A DNA stretch of 64,000 nt from Lycorma delicatula (taxonomy: Eukaryota > Arthropoda > Insecta > Hemiptera > Fulgoridae), in NCBI RefSeq assembly GCF_047948215.1, contig NC_134463.1, positions 100,158,657 through 100,222,656 on the forward strand, written 5' to 3'. The stretch's first letter is position 1; every line of letters starts with the position of its first letter. The position numbers were made by a program, and so were the translations under genes. The notes under the pieces are model-generated. The model saw nothing but the letters and a program-made list of their open reading frames with translations. It was not told the origin of the DNA and did no database searches. This document shows, piece after piece, positions 24,666 through 38,161 of the stretch.

Positions 24666-27278
24666 TCGAAAATATAACTATAATTAACTATAATTTTTAG
24701 ATAGTTTTCAAATAATAATATCCTCCGTTTATTTATTTATGCTTTATTGATTTTGAATACATGTTTGTAAAAGTCTGTATCTGAAAAGAATTAAAGGTAA
24801 TACAAATAGAATTTTATTAAATTAAGAATTTTAATTAACAATTTTATTCTGAAATTTTCTTGTGAAAAAAGTTTCTTATTATACATTTAAGTGATGTTAG
24901 TTATCTCTTAATTATAGATGAAACGATTCATACCTTAAAGTACCTATGAGCGTGTAGCGCCTTTTGTTGTTTGTGGAAGCTTAATAGATAGTTAAACATA
25001 GAAGACGATGTTGTCTTGAGTTATTGTGCGATTATATTAACCATGCTATACTCGTACACAGCTTAGGTATGAAACAAACAGGTTCGTGAGGAACGTATTC
25101 AACTCGGGCACTTTCCAAGTTGTTTTTCTTTTATTTTGACATCTGCATCTATCGTGTGCATTTGTATACCTACACACTCTTATAAATATACTGCAAATTA
25201 TGAATAATAGCTACACAATACTGTAGTTTTTAAAGGAACCTACTTTTGCTTTTATTTTTTCAAATTATTTGTTTTTTTTAATTTTCAACTTAGTAAATCT
25301 TTTCTCGAGGCGTTATAAGCTTTCATGTATATTACCTCGTTAACATAATGAAGATTTAAATTGTAGACTACTGCACGCAGTAAAACATGCAGGGTCTACA
25401 TAACTACCGGATCTATTAAAGTTCATAATGCCAAAAGAAATAACAGATTTTAAAACCTGTTTATAGGCTAAACCAGTACTATTATGCTATATATCACAAT
25501 TTAAAGTGGCAAGGTATTAACTACTGTTAAAATATTACGTAACTCTAATAATTGCAGATTTAAAAAATAAGTATCGTTTTTAGATTATTAATTGTATTGA
25601 GATAAAGGAAAACGGAGCAAAATACACTGCAAATATTATTTCAGCCTCACCATTCATAAGTAAAACTTTCGTAATCGTTTATGTTGCTGTTTTATTTAAT
25701 TAATTTTGCTACTGTTCCACTGAATTGCACACGCAATCCGATCGTGGTTTTTGTTTTCATCATTCCTGTTTAAATGGAATAATACGATTATGAATGTTTT
25801 GTTTATTTTTGTATTTATGATGTTAAACAAATTCATATGTATATCAAAATGAATTCCTAGTCATAAGTTACTGTTGAAAATAACACGGCAATTTTCAACA
25901 CAAATAATTGCATCCCGTGCCAGGTTTATTTGAAAACGTCAGGAATGAACTGGTTTTCCCCATTGCATTCTATACCGGTTCTACACACCAGCAAGTCTAG
26001 CCAAATTTAATACGGGTGAAATTAAGCTCAAGTTTAAACTTCATTGTTCATCGTAGAGATTTTACAATAAAAAATCATTACTCTTAGAAAAAGCAGTTTT
26101 TATTAATCTTTATATCTCAGGTAATTTATACGGTTAAAATCATTAGAAGGATTGGGCCAGATAAAATAAAACAACATACTCGTATAAATGTTGTTTTCTA
26201 CTTTCTCTTTTTACTGTGAAACAGTACGTTCGTAAACACAACGTAAACTCGGCAAGGAGGAAATAGCCATACGTATCAATGTACACAGAGTTTTAACAAA
26301 GTATGGGACGACCCTTAAATAACTTTTTAACAGTTAAAGAAAAATGAAATTTTAGCAGATGTTCGTATCTCAATACCATCTATTTTTCGGAATGACATCA
26401 TGGCATCGTAAACAGTCACGGGGCAATCCAAAATTTTAAACGGAAAGATAGAGTTGCAAAACATTTTAAAGGGGCTTAAAAAAATAATTTTGACGTAAAA
26501 ATATCGGGGAACGACAGCTCTAACCAAAATAGTGGTTATTTATTTTACCCCGCGTAGTTTACTCGTACTGAAAAAAGTCAAGGTGGTAATTATTAAACAG
26601 TAGACTACATTTTCAAGTAACTGCAAAAATTGTTAAATGACCATTATCTTTGTTAGAATTGTCGTAGTCTGAAGTTTTTTGTGTCAAATTTGTATGATCG
26701 ATTGATTTTTGATTTTTTTTATGTTTGATTTTCAATGTCCTTTAATATTATGTGTACCTTACCCTTTAATGTATAATGTCTAAGTAGTTCCCTATTTATA
26801 TTTCGGGTCCGGTGTTCTCATACTGAAAAATTGCTCGTTTCGAGTTGGAAGCATTTGTTAATTTCGTCCAAGTACATTCACTCTACTTTTTGTTACGAGT
26901 CCGATGAATATTCGAACCAATGGTTTTCAATTGAAAAGTAAAAATACTTTAACTCCGCCGTGAAAGAGGGTGGAGTGATATGATATAACAGTATTGTGAT
27001 GATTGAAAAATAATAGTTAAACTTAATTTTTTTGGGCTTTGGGATGCTTATATTAAAAATAAAAATTTAATGGAATTACTTTCTGTGTCATTTCTCTTAA
27101 ATCCATCCCTCTCGTCTAGCACTCAGTATTTCTCCACTTTTTCATTTGATTTTTTCAAAATCTATAATAGTTTATTTTCTAAATCAAATCATTTTAGATT
27201 AAGCCGTTCCTGAATTTTAAAATAAAAAATAATACATAAACGAGATCCATACATGGAATATTTTTAAGCAAAAATTTC

Positions 27279-27281
<3 letters not shown>

Positions 27282-27327
<46 letters not shown>

Positions 27328-27345
27328 CGTGTATGTGTGTGTGTT
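27282..27345. repeat. (CT)n-(GT)n compound microsatellite
   Basis: A CT run (27282-27314) passes directly into an imperfect GT run. The complementary GA tract contains GAGAG, the motif bound by insect GAGA factor; function is not shown. Confidence 0.95.
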
Positions 27346-28429
27346 GTATGTTTGTGTAGGCGTGTATTTGGGAGGGGTCATTTTTTTATAAATTGCAACA
27401 CTTTCTTCTGTCATACGTAAACAAGTAGGAAAGAAAAAAGAATCTAGTAGAATTTACACTATTACCTAACGATTACAAAGCTAAAGTTTACTTCCTTTTA
27501 AAATAAATTATAACAATTTTTTTTTCATGAAAAATTATAAATCATGTTATTTATGTATTTATTTATTTTTTAGTCAAACAGTTACAGGTTAATAACCAAT
27601 TTTAGCTACCCTCCCACTACTTTAGTTTATTACAATTCTTTAGTTTTATGAACAGAATAAAATAAAAAGAAATTATAAACACAAATACAAAAAAAAACAT
27701 GATTATTTGTACTTTTGGAGATTTAATCAATTCTGACTTGTATTTCTTGATATTCATTTGTATTTATGACCAATGAATAGGAATGCTCAGGAAGTTTCTT
27801 ACTTTTGTAGTTAACGGTAAACAAGGATGTTATGTACCTCACTAATGATTTATTTTTCCTAATTGAACTATATTAACTGAGAAATCATTAATTAATTAAC
27901 CAATTTCATCCGTTATCCGTTAAATTCAAACTACTACATTGCTATTCTAACCCTTATTTCCTATTAGACACATAATTTTAAATATTACTTGTTATTTTTA
28001 CTGACGAAATAAATATTAATAAACGACCAGTTTGATTTAAATAAAATCTATTTTCAAATTGTTTGAGACTTGTTTAGTCTATAATATTAAATTATAGACA
28101 GATCATAGTGATGCGGTTATATTTTCACGTATACATATATTTTTGTTAAATATAGAAAATATTAAATAGTTTCTTTGTTGCGAGGCTACAATATACTGAA
28201 AAGAAAATATAAAATAATCATAAATTCTAATAAGTCCTGCCGTTATTACTGTGTAGATATGATTCTATCTTGAAATTGATCATTTGTGTTCTACAACACA
28301 AATCCTTTTGTTGAAAAATTATGACTTATAATTATCTTAATTTATTATCCGAATATAAATTTAAAATTTTTTTTAATTTTCAAGTAAATTATAAAATTAA
28401 AAAAATGTACATGAATATTTAAATAAAAT

Positions 28430-28720
28430 GGAGAATGAACGACTTACCTACGGTGTGCGCTGCGTTGAATACCTGTGTAGTTTTCAAACTGGGGTGCACC
28501 ACTCTGTTTCAACCCCGGTTCCCTTATACGTTTACCCTCACTCTGCTTTCTTTTGTGTATCATCCATCTTATGTTTCTCACATTCTCACTTATTGTATCG
28601 GTCTATTTCCTTCTCTTTCTTTGATTTCGGCCTTATACCTACCGTTTTTAAAAACTTTCTATTTAGGTATCTTGCTTTTCTGTGTAACAGTGACCTGATT
28701 TTTATGTCTATTTAGCGGAA
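28430..28720. other. GC-richer block with a minus-strand splice-donor-like site
   Basis: About 290 bp of balanced composition and pyrimidine-rich plus strand lie within AT-rich DNA. On the minus strand CACACCGTAGGTAAGTCG (about 28457-28440) contains a consensus donor GTAAGT at the left edge of the block. Two overlapping plus-strand ORFs (95 and 87 codons) have no recognisable domain. A non-coding exon of a neighbouring minus-strand gene is one possibility. I cannot name it. Confidence 0.3.
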
Positions 28721-29539
28721 CCTATTTGTTAGCGGCTCAGTTTTTATACTGTTAGGCGTTCAGATTTTAAAATAAAACACTAATCATAGAATAGGTAACA
28801 TTTTTTTTAATCAACTGATTTGTAATGTTATTATTATTTTATATCTTTGAGTACGATTGTTTTTATCAGGTTATATTTGTATTATTCAAGAATCTTTGTG
28901 TATATTACTACAGATTATGTTTTCTTTTAAATGGAAACAAAATAATCATCTAAAAATACTTATCATTACATTGAAAACTTATCAGAAATTTAGAGAGCTT
29001 AAAATTCAAACCTTCTTCCCTTGATGAAGTTGGGAATTACCTTTTACGTCGGTACGTTTATTTTATTTCGCTTGATTGTTTTGAAAATAGATAACAAAAT
29101 AATTCTATAATAATTTAATAAATTATTTACAAATATGTTCAAAATCTAAAACTTTTATTCGTTACCTTATTATAAAAAAATCACCAAATTATAATCTATT
29201 CTTCACCTATAAAATAATAAAAACAATTTCCACCTTCGTTTAGAAAAATAAAGAATATTCATCGAAACCTTTTTTCTTTAGATTGAAGTATACGTGATAA
29301 CCGACTAACAGTGGAAAAACACATAAAGTTACTAGCGTTATCGTCAGTTATTTAAATGAAAAAAAGTATTAAATGGTTCTTTGGATGTAAAAGCATTTGA
29401 AAAAGTATCGGTCTGGTCTTCATTTCAAATTAAAATCGTACCTGCCACAATCTGATTATTTAATCTAACGCAGCTACCTGGATGATCACTTCTCACGAGT
29501 TAACTACTAACAATGAAGAAATGTCTAAGTTTTTCGACA

Positions 29540-30245
29540 ACTCAGTAGTGCCACGGGGCCGGTTACATTCCTGGTCTACACTGCTGACCTATATAATCCA
29601 AATTGTTATAACGTCAAATGCAGATGACACTCCAATCTCTTCGCGGTTGACGATAGCCTCGGAGAAATTATAATCTGTACTGGAGGTCATCAGCGTTTGC
29701 CTAAATGGAGAATACAGGTAAATCCTGCAAAGTCTAGCTACGAAAAGTTCACGATGAGAAGAGAAGATCGCTCTGAAGTTCATTTCAACGGAGTCAGAAT
29801 ACCTTATCCCAGTAAGATAAGGTATCTAGGCTTATACTTTCACCGCTGTTTAACTTGCAGAGATCATGTAAGGGAGAAAAGGAAGTTGCTTGACGTTAAA
29901 TTTAAAAAGATGTACTGTATATTTTGTAAGGAATTTCAAATTTCTTTTTCTAACAAGGTTTTGTTTTACAAGGGTATTTGAAGCCGGTATGGACTTACGG
30001 GATCGAACTCCGGGGCACAACCAGTAACAACAATGTGATCACTCAACGATTCCAGAATAAAGTACTACGGGACATAAAAAAAAGACCATGGTTCGCGAAG
30101 AATACTGAGATTCACGATTCAATATGAATTGCATACGTTCGAGAAGAAGTTGAACTCCTAGTTTCAAGATATGTTTCCAGGTTAGAAAATCATATTAATC
30201 ATCTAGCTTTGAATTTACTTAAAGCGTGTGCTCCATGTACTTGAC
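29540..30245 (+). pseudogene. Jockey-like non-LTR retrotransposon, degenerate 3' part of reverse transcriptase
   Basis: Two frames joined by a shift give the C-terminal half of a Jockey-type reverse transcriptase. The first has PRGRLHSWSTLLTYI, a relic of the PQGSVLSPLLY motif, followed by NADDT, the relic of the catalytic FADDT box (29545-29640). The second frame (29697-29981) has WRIQVNPAKS, VHFNGVRIPY and KIRYLGLYF, which are the standard motifs after the catalytic core. Further on are WTYGIELRGTTSN and FQNKVLRDI (29985-30080). The first half of the enzyme and the endonuclease are absent, as in 5'-truncated copies. DNA up to about 30790, ending in an A-rich stretch, may be its 3' untranslated part. 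Several frameshifts and stops make it a fossil. Confidence 0.8.
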
Positions 30246-31404
30246 GGACCCTAACGATGATCGGGTTTGTTGGAGATACCACTTCTTATAATTGTTTTTA
30301 TTTGATTTTCGGTTATTCAAATTTACGGTTGCTTATGTTTATTATTTATCCACGGTTATCTTAAAGTTGATGTATCATTTAAGACTTGATTAACGGTGTG
30401 AAAATGTGTTTTAATTCTGCTCTTAACTATATATTATCGATAATTAACTTCTAATGCATGTATCATTGTCATTTTATATTATTCTACTCGCGTATCAGAT
30501 TTTTATTAATATTCCTGTAGTCTGGTGTGGCGAGATGTATTAATTCTGTTTTGAAAGGTGAATCCTACGATGAATAGTGTCTGTGCGCGTGTAAAACTCT
30601 GCTGGAGCCCTCAGATACTATCAAATTATTTCGTACTTTTCTTGTATTTATTCATATTAATTATTTTTGTATTTATCGAATAATATCATTGGATGATCCT
30701 ATTAAATAGGAAATAGTCAAAGTGATAGTCTGTTATACGACTAGCTTAATATGGAAACTGATTTAAATAAACGAATTCCACAACAACAAAAAAAATATTG
30801 AAGTACTAAAATTTGAAAATTTATATAAATTCAACATTTAAAACAATTTTAATGACAATTAAAACGGGGTTTATTAACCCTAAACAGATTTTAAAACTGG
30901 TCTCTACCTAATAATTCGATAAGTTAAACAGAAAAACAAATTATTACTCGGTAAAGTTTGGAAGGTATGCATTTAATGCGTAGAAATTCTACCTGATAAG
31001 TATGAAGTGGTTTAAAAATGCTAATAGAGTGAGGAGGCGTACTTCGACAGAACCTGTAAGATTCTGTAACATTGATAAATATTAAAGTTGGTACATTTAT
31101 GAATTATTCTTCAATAGTATTACTTTTAATTGTATTCCGAAATTTTTTTTAAATAAAAAAAGAAATACCAGTAAAATTTTTATCAAGTTCTGGTGTTACA
31201 AAATGAAGAACCACTTCATTATTTTTACCTCTATATTTAAATCCCTAACACTCAAACTACCACACAAAATAAAACAATTTTGTATTTAACCGGTATAACT
31301 TTAAATTCTAAATGGCTAGAACACGCAGTCACACAATTTTTTAACCAGATTTTAGAATTTTTGATTGGGGGTTTATAAAATAATTAATATTTTATATTTT
31401 TTTT

Positions 31405-32105
31405 TAAATCTGATGTGGATTTCCTTGTATGCCTATTAAATTACATATACACATTTATTTTTCAAATGAAAAGTACATAAACTTTTATTTCATTAATAGC
31501 TGCTGATATTTTTTCATTTTTTTTTATTATTATTGAATTATTGTTTATTGTAAAAGTTTTTTTTACAATCAGAGGTTAAAAATTATTAATAAATCAATAT
31601 ATCTAAATTAAAAAAACAAAAATAAAAAAGGAGTTGAAGTCTGATTCGAACCGCTGTGCCTTCCCCTTGTAAGATTCAAATATATCATTTATTAAAATTT
31701 TATTTGGCTCTAACTCTAGAAGTACTCAATAAGTAACACTTATGATATTACGTTGAAAAGATCTCAATGAGAGATTATTACTGCAGTTAAGAAAAAGTCC
31801 AAAATCCAATTTTTGTTTTTTGATTTTGGGCTCTTTTGAACACTTTTGGGGTCCAATCGATTGCAATCAAAAGGGAAGGTGCAAAACTAGATGTTACAAC
31901 AACAGTTCTAAATCCAAAATTTCAACATCCTACGGCTAATCCTTTTTGAGTTATGGGAGATACATACATACGTACAGACATCACGCCGAAACTAGTCAAA
32001 ATGAATTCAGAGATGGTCAAAATGGATATTTCCGTTGAAATCTGAAAACCGAAATTTTTTTGCGATCACAATACTTCTTTTAGTTGGCACAAAGAAGTAA
32101 AAATT
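31405..32105. repeat. Dispersed repeat family A, copy 2 (longer left end)
   Basis: It matches copy 1 over most of its length. Its left end, ATCTGATGTGGA..., also matches a fragment at 7575-7640. The block CATACATACGTACAGACATCAC adjoins CCGAAACTAGTCAAAATG. It is non-coding and ends in GAAGTAAAAA. Confidence 0.8.
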
Positions 32106-32539
32106 GTTTTTTTTACTGATAGAAATACTGTCTTTACATTCTGCTAAAATAACCAGAGAAAATCTAAATCGGTTAATAGTTAACAGAAGTATCAAATGAA
32201 AAAATTAATTTTCCAGTTACTTCATTATATCTGGTACAAATTAATTTATTAGGAACTTGATTGTATACATGTTCTGTCAACATGAAGCGATAGAATTTTT
32301 GTTATTGTGTTACATCCCAGATTCACCTATGCAAGATATGTTGTTAACTGGAAGCCAGCATCAAATCATGACTGGGATGCAAGATCTAGTACCATACTGT
32401 AAAAATGTGTAATTATTGATGATTTTACAATAAATTGCCGCAAAGGGAAACGAGTGTGTATCATATTCAAATTAATTCACCTAATTACAGAATTTTTTTA
32501 ATTTTGGAGGTCTAAACATTTTTTAAGACTGGAGGTATG

Positions 32540-32850
32540 TGATATGCCGGCATGGATTGGAGGAAGTTAAAATGACAGGCAATATTGAATTATAAAGAAG
32601 TGAAGTAGCGAGGAGAATAAAACGAAATAGAAATTTAATTATAACAATTCAGAATAACAAAGTTAATGGCTTTGACGTATGAAGATAAGGATTGATTAAA
32701 ACAGTGCTAGACAGTCCAAAGAAGGGATGATGGAATATTTAAATTTTATAGACGATCAAATGGAAACCGGAGCTATAAAAATCTCAGAAATATAGCTGTA
32801 AATAATGAAGACGCATAGTACAATGGACTGTCTTAGAACAAATAATCTTA
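32540..32850 (+). pseudogene. Possible LINE C-terminal fragment
   Basis: The reading PKKGWWNI followed by YKNLRNIAVNNEDA (about 32715-32815) weakly resembles the GRPKxRW...LGIRNWRxIAxDRxxW ending of RTE/CR1-type reverse transcriptases. The match is short and interrupted, so this is only a suggestion. Confidence 0.25.
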
Positions 32851-32859
32851 TTACGACCT

Positions 32860-34950
32860 ACTTTATGTGTTCCTATAAATTGTACAAATTAAAAATTAAA
32901 CTTTTTTGATATTAGCATCGTATAATTCTTCCATTTTATTGAGAAAATCATAATTTAAAAGATTTTTCTTTGTTGTATGAACTAGAGATTTTTGTACTTT
33001 CGTGGTAATTGTAATTTTACGTTTGCACGTGTTTAAATGTTATTACGTAGCCCTTTCGATTATGAAAGAATTTTAGCAAAAGACGGTTGTTTATTTTTTC
33101 ATAAATATAAAAAATAACTGTATATATTTTTCAAACATTTCCTTTTTTCTTTAAGTAGGTGTAAAAAGTTCTCTCGAACCATGTACTGCTTTCATTTTCA
33201 AGTGAAAAAACATATACCTGAAATGAAGAAGTAAATTCAGTAAATATGACTTGGTTGTCACAACAAAACAGACCTATCGAATATATAAAATGTATGTGTA
33301 GAAAGTGTGGATGACAAATAGGTTATAAACCATTCCGACGTCAAAAACTCATCCAGGCATAAACCCCTTCGTTCAATATAATACTTTTAACTATAAATAG
33401 TGTCGGACATCCTTGAGTAAATATTGTTATTTATTCTCACTTTCATTCTTAGAGTATTATAAATCACATTCCTTGTTAATTTTTGCCATGTTTTGAAAAT
33501 ATTACTAAATTTTTGTTAACATTTTTCTTTGGTTATTTTATACTTTAATATTTTTGTCGATGAATATTATTACTATATAACTATATTTACAAAAAATAAT
33601 TAATTTTAGTGCAAAAAAAATTAAGTAGATTTGGTTTAATAAAAAAAAAAATCTGTTTACTTTTCTTACATATTTATTTATATATTAAAAAATTACAATA
33701 AAATATATATAAAATTTAATTTTCACCATGTAAAATTCAGTGATAAATATATTTTCTAATTTTATATACGATTTAAATTTCTAATCTTATATATGAGATC
33801 AAGAAAACATTTTCATTTAATACTGATAAATTTTCAGTCAATTTTTTACTTGTACCTTAGGAATGGCTACCGATAATTTTTTAAGTAAGAGTCGTTTACA
33901 AATAATAACAATATACATTTGATGGCAACCCTAAAAATGATTAAATAATAAATTTTGCTTACCCGTGGCGAAAGAAATGAATGTTCTTGTCACTCGTTTA
34001 CTGTGGATTTTTTTGGTGGTTTTTTTTTGTTGAAAAAGTACCACATTTATTATTTTGTAAATTAATTATATTTTCTTATATCTTTTCTATATTTTGACCT
34101 TTTAAAGTCAGCGTAAAATAAAGTTACTACTAATAACTTCCTAACACTAAACTTCGTGCTGACTTTAAAAAGTCAAGATTTAAAGGTGTATTGAAAACGT
34201 CTTTAATATTTATCGTCTTTAATATTTATTGTCACTTACGTTTTTGAAATCCTATATTTTACTAATTTTGGTTTTAATTAAAGTATAGAGAGGTTCTAAA
34301 TCGCTGCTCGTATAAAAAAAAAAAAAACATGTAAATGAAAATCAAAGATAATAGAAAGATTACAGTTTAAAAATTACGAATATGAAGACCTGCCATGACG
34401 GTATGAAAGTATGAATAGTTCATAAAACTAGGACTACATGTTTGTTTTAACAGTGAGAAAGTTGCACATTTTTTTATATCGACCTGACATACGGTAATAA
34501 TGTTTGCAACGCTAAGCTTAGCAGTTCTAGTAGGTGCTAGAATGACCGATGAACCTTTACCGAAAACTGTCTTTGTCCAGTCATTTAATCTTAACAGGTA
34601 AAGTAAAACAGTCATATATTTTTTTTTATATTCTGAAAAATCATTATTATTTTGAAAATTTTGAAGATTGTCTTTAATTGTCTATAGTTTGGTCAGTTAA
34701 TTGTTATCAGTTTGGTCCATATCACAACTAATAAATACAGAATGAAGCCTAACGCCTAGACCAGAGATAAAAGGAAAAAGTGTTTTTGCTTTTTAAAGCG
34801 ATAAGTTAAATTAGAAGTCAAACGAAAAACGTATTTTCTTTTAAGGTAGAATCAAGTGATTTCTTATTGAAGCATAAAAGAAATTATTCATTATTCTAAG
34901 AAAATAATTTTAATAAATTATTCTAAGAAATTATTTATTATTTATTATTG
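32860..34950. other. AT-rich non-coding DNA
   Basis: Only the fold-back at 34.1 kb was found. Confidence 0.6.
34094..34176. repeat. Short fold-back, ~19-bp arms
   Basis: TTGACCTTTTAAAGTCAGC (34094-34112) and GCTGACTTTAAAAAGTCAA (34158-34176) are near-perfect inverted repeats separated by 45 bp. Confidence 0.65.
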
Positions 34951-34964
34951 TATCTAAGAAATTG

Positions 34965-35268
34965 TATCTAAGTGACAAATGAAGAGGTATGGCGGCAAAT
35001 AGATGAAGAAAGAAGCATTTGGAAAAATATAGTTAAAAGAAGAGACAGACTTATATGCCACATACTAAGACATCCTGGAATAGTCGCTTTAATATTGGAA
35101 GGACAGGTAGAAGGAAAACATTGTGTAGGCAGGCCACGTTTGGAATATGTAGAACAAATTGTTAGGGATGTAGGATGTAGAGGGTATACTGAAATGAAAC
35201 GACTAGCACTAGATAGGGAATCTTGGAGAGCTGCATCAAACCAGTCAAATGACTGAAGACAAAAAAAA
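34965..35268 (+). mobile_element. 5'-truncated non-LTR retrotransposon tail with target-site duplications
   Basis: An open frame of 94 codons (34972-35256) encodes the extreme C-terminus of a LINE reverse transcriptase: WKNIVKRRDRLICHILRH, ILEGQVEGK, GRPRLEYVEQIVRDVGCRGYTEMKRLALDRESWRAASNQS, then a stop. Eight A residues follow (35261-35268). The insert is flanked by identical 12-nt direct repeats TCTAAGAAATTG at 34953-34964 and 35269-35280. This is the expected outcome of target-primed reverse transcription with severe 5' truncation. The frame is uninterrupted and the duplications are perfect, so the insertion is probably recent. It is not a host gene. Confidence 0.88.
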
Positions 35269-35280
35269 TCTAAGAAATTG

Positions 35281-37440
35281 ATCTAAAGAATAAAAAGTAT
35301 TCTTTTTATTAAAAAAATTGAAAAAATGTATTCAAATCGTTTATTTTAATTAATTTCGTCCCATGTGACATAAGTCTGATTTTAGAAAAAAATATTTATA
35401 AATTTTAGAGTAATTCTTTTTAATAATTCTATTAATATGATACCAAATTGTTTGTAGGGTATCATTAGCATTAAACTTTAACGTTAAAAAAATTTTTAAC
35501 AGCTGTTTTCATACATATGTTTTAATTATGATTATTATAAGATATAAGTAGTTTACATTACGTCAATGACATTGAAAATTAATTCTTTATTTTGGTATTG
35601 GAATGTTTGTAAACGACTCTTATAAAGTTTCAAACTTTATAAAGATATTAGACTTTATTTTTAATTGTAACTTTGTTTTTTGCAACTTGTTTTATTAATA
35701 AATTAAAAATCATACTATTCGCTTATAATATGTAATATTTCTTTTTATGTACAACAAAAAGAAAGTATTTATTTACGTAACTAAATACTTAACTATAAAA
35801 TCAAAATATTTTAATAAAAATTAATACCGCTAGACAGTTATTATAAGTAAATACAGAAAAATCTAATCAAGTCTAAATACTAATATTAATGTTTTACTTA
35901 TACTTAACTTATCAACTACTCTTAAAATGTATATTCTATTATTTCATAGAATAAAGCAAGCATTCCCTAAAGTAAGTAATCGTATTCTTTATAGCCTGAA
36001 ATAATTTCTTTAAAATCTATTCATCAGCAAACTCAGTTACGTTTTCACTAATGTATATTCAACCAAGCTAAAAAACGAACATATTTAACTTTCTGAAACT
36101 GTTTCTGTAGTTTAATAAAATAACTGATTTCACTATTTAACGATATCATATAACAAGTTATTCAAGTACTTGACTGTAAAAAGGTTTTTAAAGGAAATTA
36201 TTTAATAGTACTTTTTTATCTCTTTTCTAAAATTATTTTGGATTTTTTATTTTTTTGAACGATCTAAAACGCTTCCAATTATATTCAAATTTTTACTTGA
36301 AAACACGGTCAAATTTTTTACTTGAATCGTACCGATTTAAAGTTAATTCTGCTATTATTATTTCAATTTATTAGTTATCTGCAGTAAAATCAATTAAAGG
36401 TTTTATTATTGTCTGATTTCTATGCATGTCGTAAAAAAGGGAGGTATCAAATACGGTTAATGTAATATAAATGACTTGAACTTAAGCGAGTACAAATGAT
36501 AGATAAATTCTACCGCTTTTTTGGCGTGATCATTGTCAGTAAGAAGAGTATTATGTTATACATTATTATAAATATTGGCTACAGAACGTTGGAATTACAA
36601 AACGGAATATTTTGAGAATAATTTATTTTACAACAATGTGGAATTTTCACAAATAAATTTTCCATCTGCGATAAGTTATTATTATTTGCAATCAATCGTA
36701 GTAACAAATATTTAAGAGAAAAAAGAATATATATGTATATATTTATATATGTAGGATTTTTGGTAGTAAAATAAAATTTAATCTATGTAAAAGCCTTTCA
36801 ATCATATTTGTTTTTTTTTTTTTTTTTTAAATAACGATTGGTGAACGAGGTAGAACCAAAAATATATTTTAATTTTCCCAGCTATCGCTCTGTTGCTGAT
36901 GTATTACCAATAGACCTGTAGAACCAGGCTATGAAGGGAAGAAGCTACAAAGCTGTAGAGAGAAAGTGTAAGAATGAACCAAAAATTTGCCTATTGAGGT
37001 TTTATTGAAAATGCCATAGTTTCAAGGTTCCTCTAGTGAAAAAAAAAAGTTATCGAAATTTCTGAATGGTGTATGTACATAGGAAGAGTGTTGCCCGTAT
37101 TTATTAATATCTTTGTACCGGTTCATCATAGATGCTTCGAAAATGACTCAATGAATCGCTATACACTGGGCATTAATAGCACTGAATTTTAGGCCAAATT
37201 AAAAAAAGTGAAGGTTAGCTTTTAGATATTTTTTTATTTTTCACATTTTGTAGAGGTCGTAAAAAAAGAACTTTAATGTAATGAACGTGCTTAATAACTT
37301 ATTTAAAATTCCAAAGTCAATCGATCGGATTTAGATAAGGAGATATTTTTGACGAAAATATTTTAAATTTGGTTCATTTATTTACAGTTATGTATACGTA
37401 GTTGTGAGTAAATAATTAATACAATAAATAAATTTTAAAT
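35281..37440. other. AT-rich non-coding DNA
   Basis: No gene seen. The segment 36840-37200 is less AT-rich and may be an old repeat, but has no partner here. Confidence 0.5.
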
Positions 37441-37559
37441 CTCAAATAAATAAGGGTGCCGAATGGGACTCGAACGTGAAAATTTAATTTTTCTAAACAT
37501 TAGGTATTGAGGTAGACAATATGGAAACTTGTCTATCAAAAAAGGGATCCTATGGGACC

Positions 37560-37735
37560 CGATTTTTTTTTTATCTCCGCGACCAACGTTAGGTATTGCT
37601 TCAGAGGATGAGATGAATGACAATTTTTTGTAGCGTGTGAAAATGTCGTGTCAGATCGGGATTCGAACCCGGGACCTCCGGATGAAAGGTCGAGACGCAA
37701 CCACTCACGACACTATTAGACCCAACTTAAGAATT
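37560..37735 (-). mobile_element. SINE with a different tRNA-like head
   Basis: Read on the minus strand, GTCGTGAGTGGTTGCGTCTCGACC is followed by GGGTTCGAATCCCGATCTGAC. The latter is a perfect B box within a T-arm-like hairpin, and an A-box-like part precedes it. The tail near 37590-37615 (TTCAGAGGATGAGATGAATG) resembles the tail of the main SINE family. This suggests a second head on a shared 3' end. Confidence 0.65.
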
Positions 37736-38161
37736 CAAAAAAACTTTTTCAATGTTTACAATTTATTGTACCTTTATCTGTTTTTCTAGTTACGGTTGTT
37801 TTTTTATCTAAATAATTTCGTATCTAAATACAGTGTAGTTTTGACGATAAAACGGCATTTTTGGATTAAGGAAGGTCAACTGGGATCCTACTTTTTTACT
37901 AAGAATTTTGCTTTTTTTCTAAATTATACTTTTAATACTGCATAATTACTAAAATGAAATTGACATTTCATCAATGAGGACAGATTGAGTCCAAATTCTT
38001 TTATTGATCATTTTGATATTATTTGAAATTGTATTCTAAATATTAAATTATTTATTTATTTATATTTAAAAACCCTTTGGGTTATTTGAAATAAAAATCT
38101 GTCATATACAAAGCCAGGAAAGTAATTACGAGGAAAGTAATTTGAAGAAATTTTTCAGGAA

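Larger units (their letters stand above)
24670..29530. other. AT-rich non-coding DNA
   Basis: Contains the (CT)n-(GT)n tract and the GC-richer block at 28.4 kb. A somewhat less AT-rich stretch (25900-26580) shows no gene, boxes or partner in the window. Confidence 0.55.
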
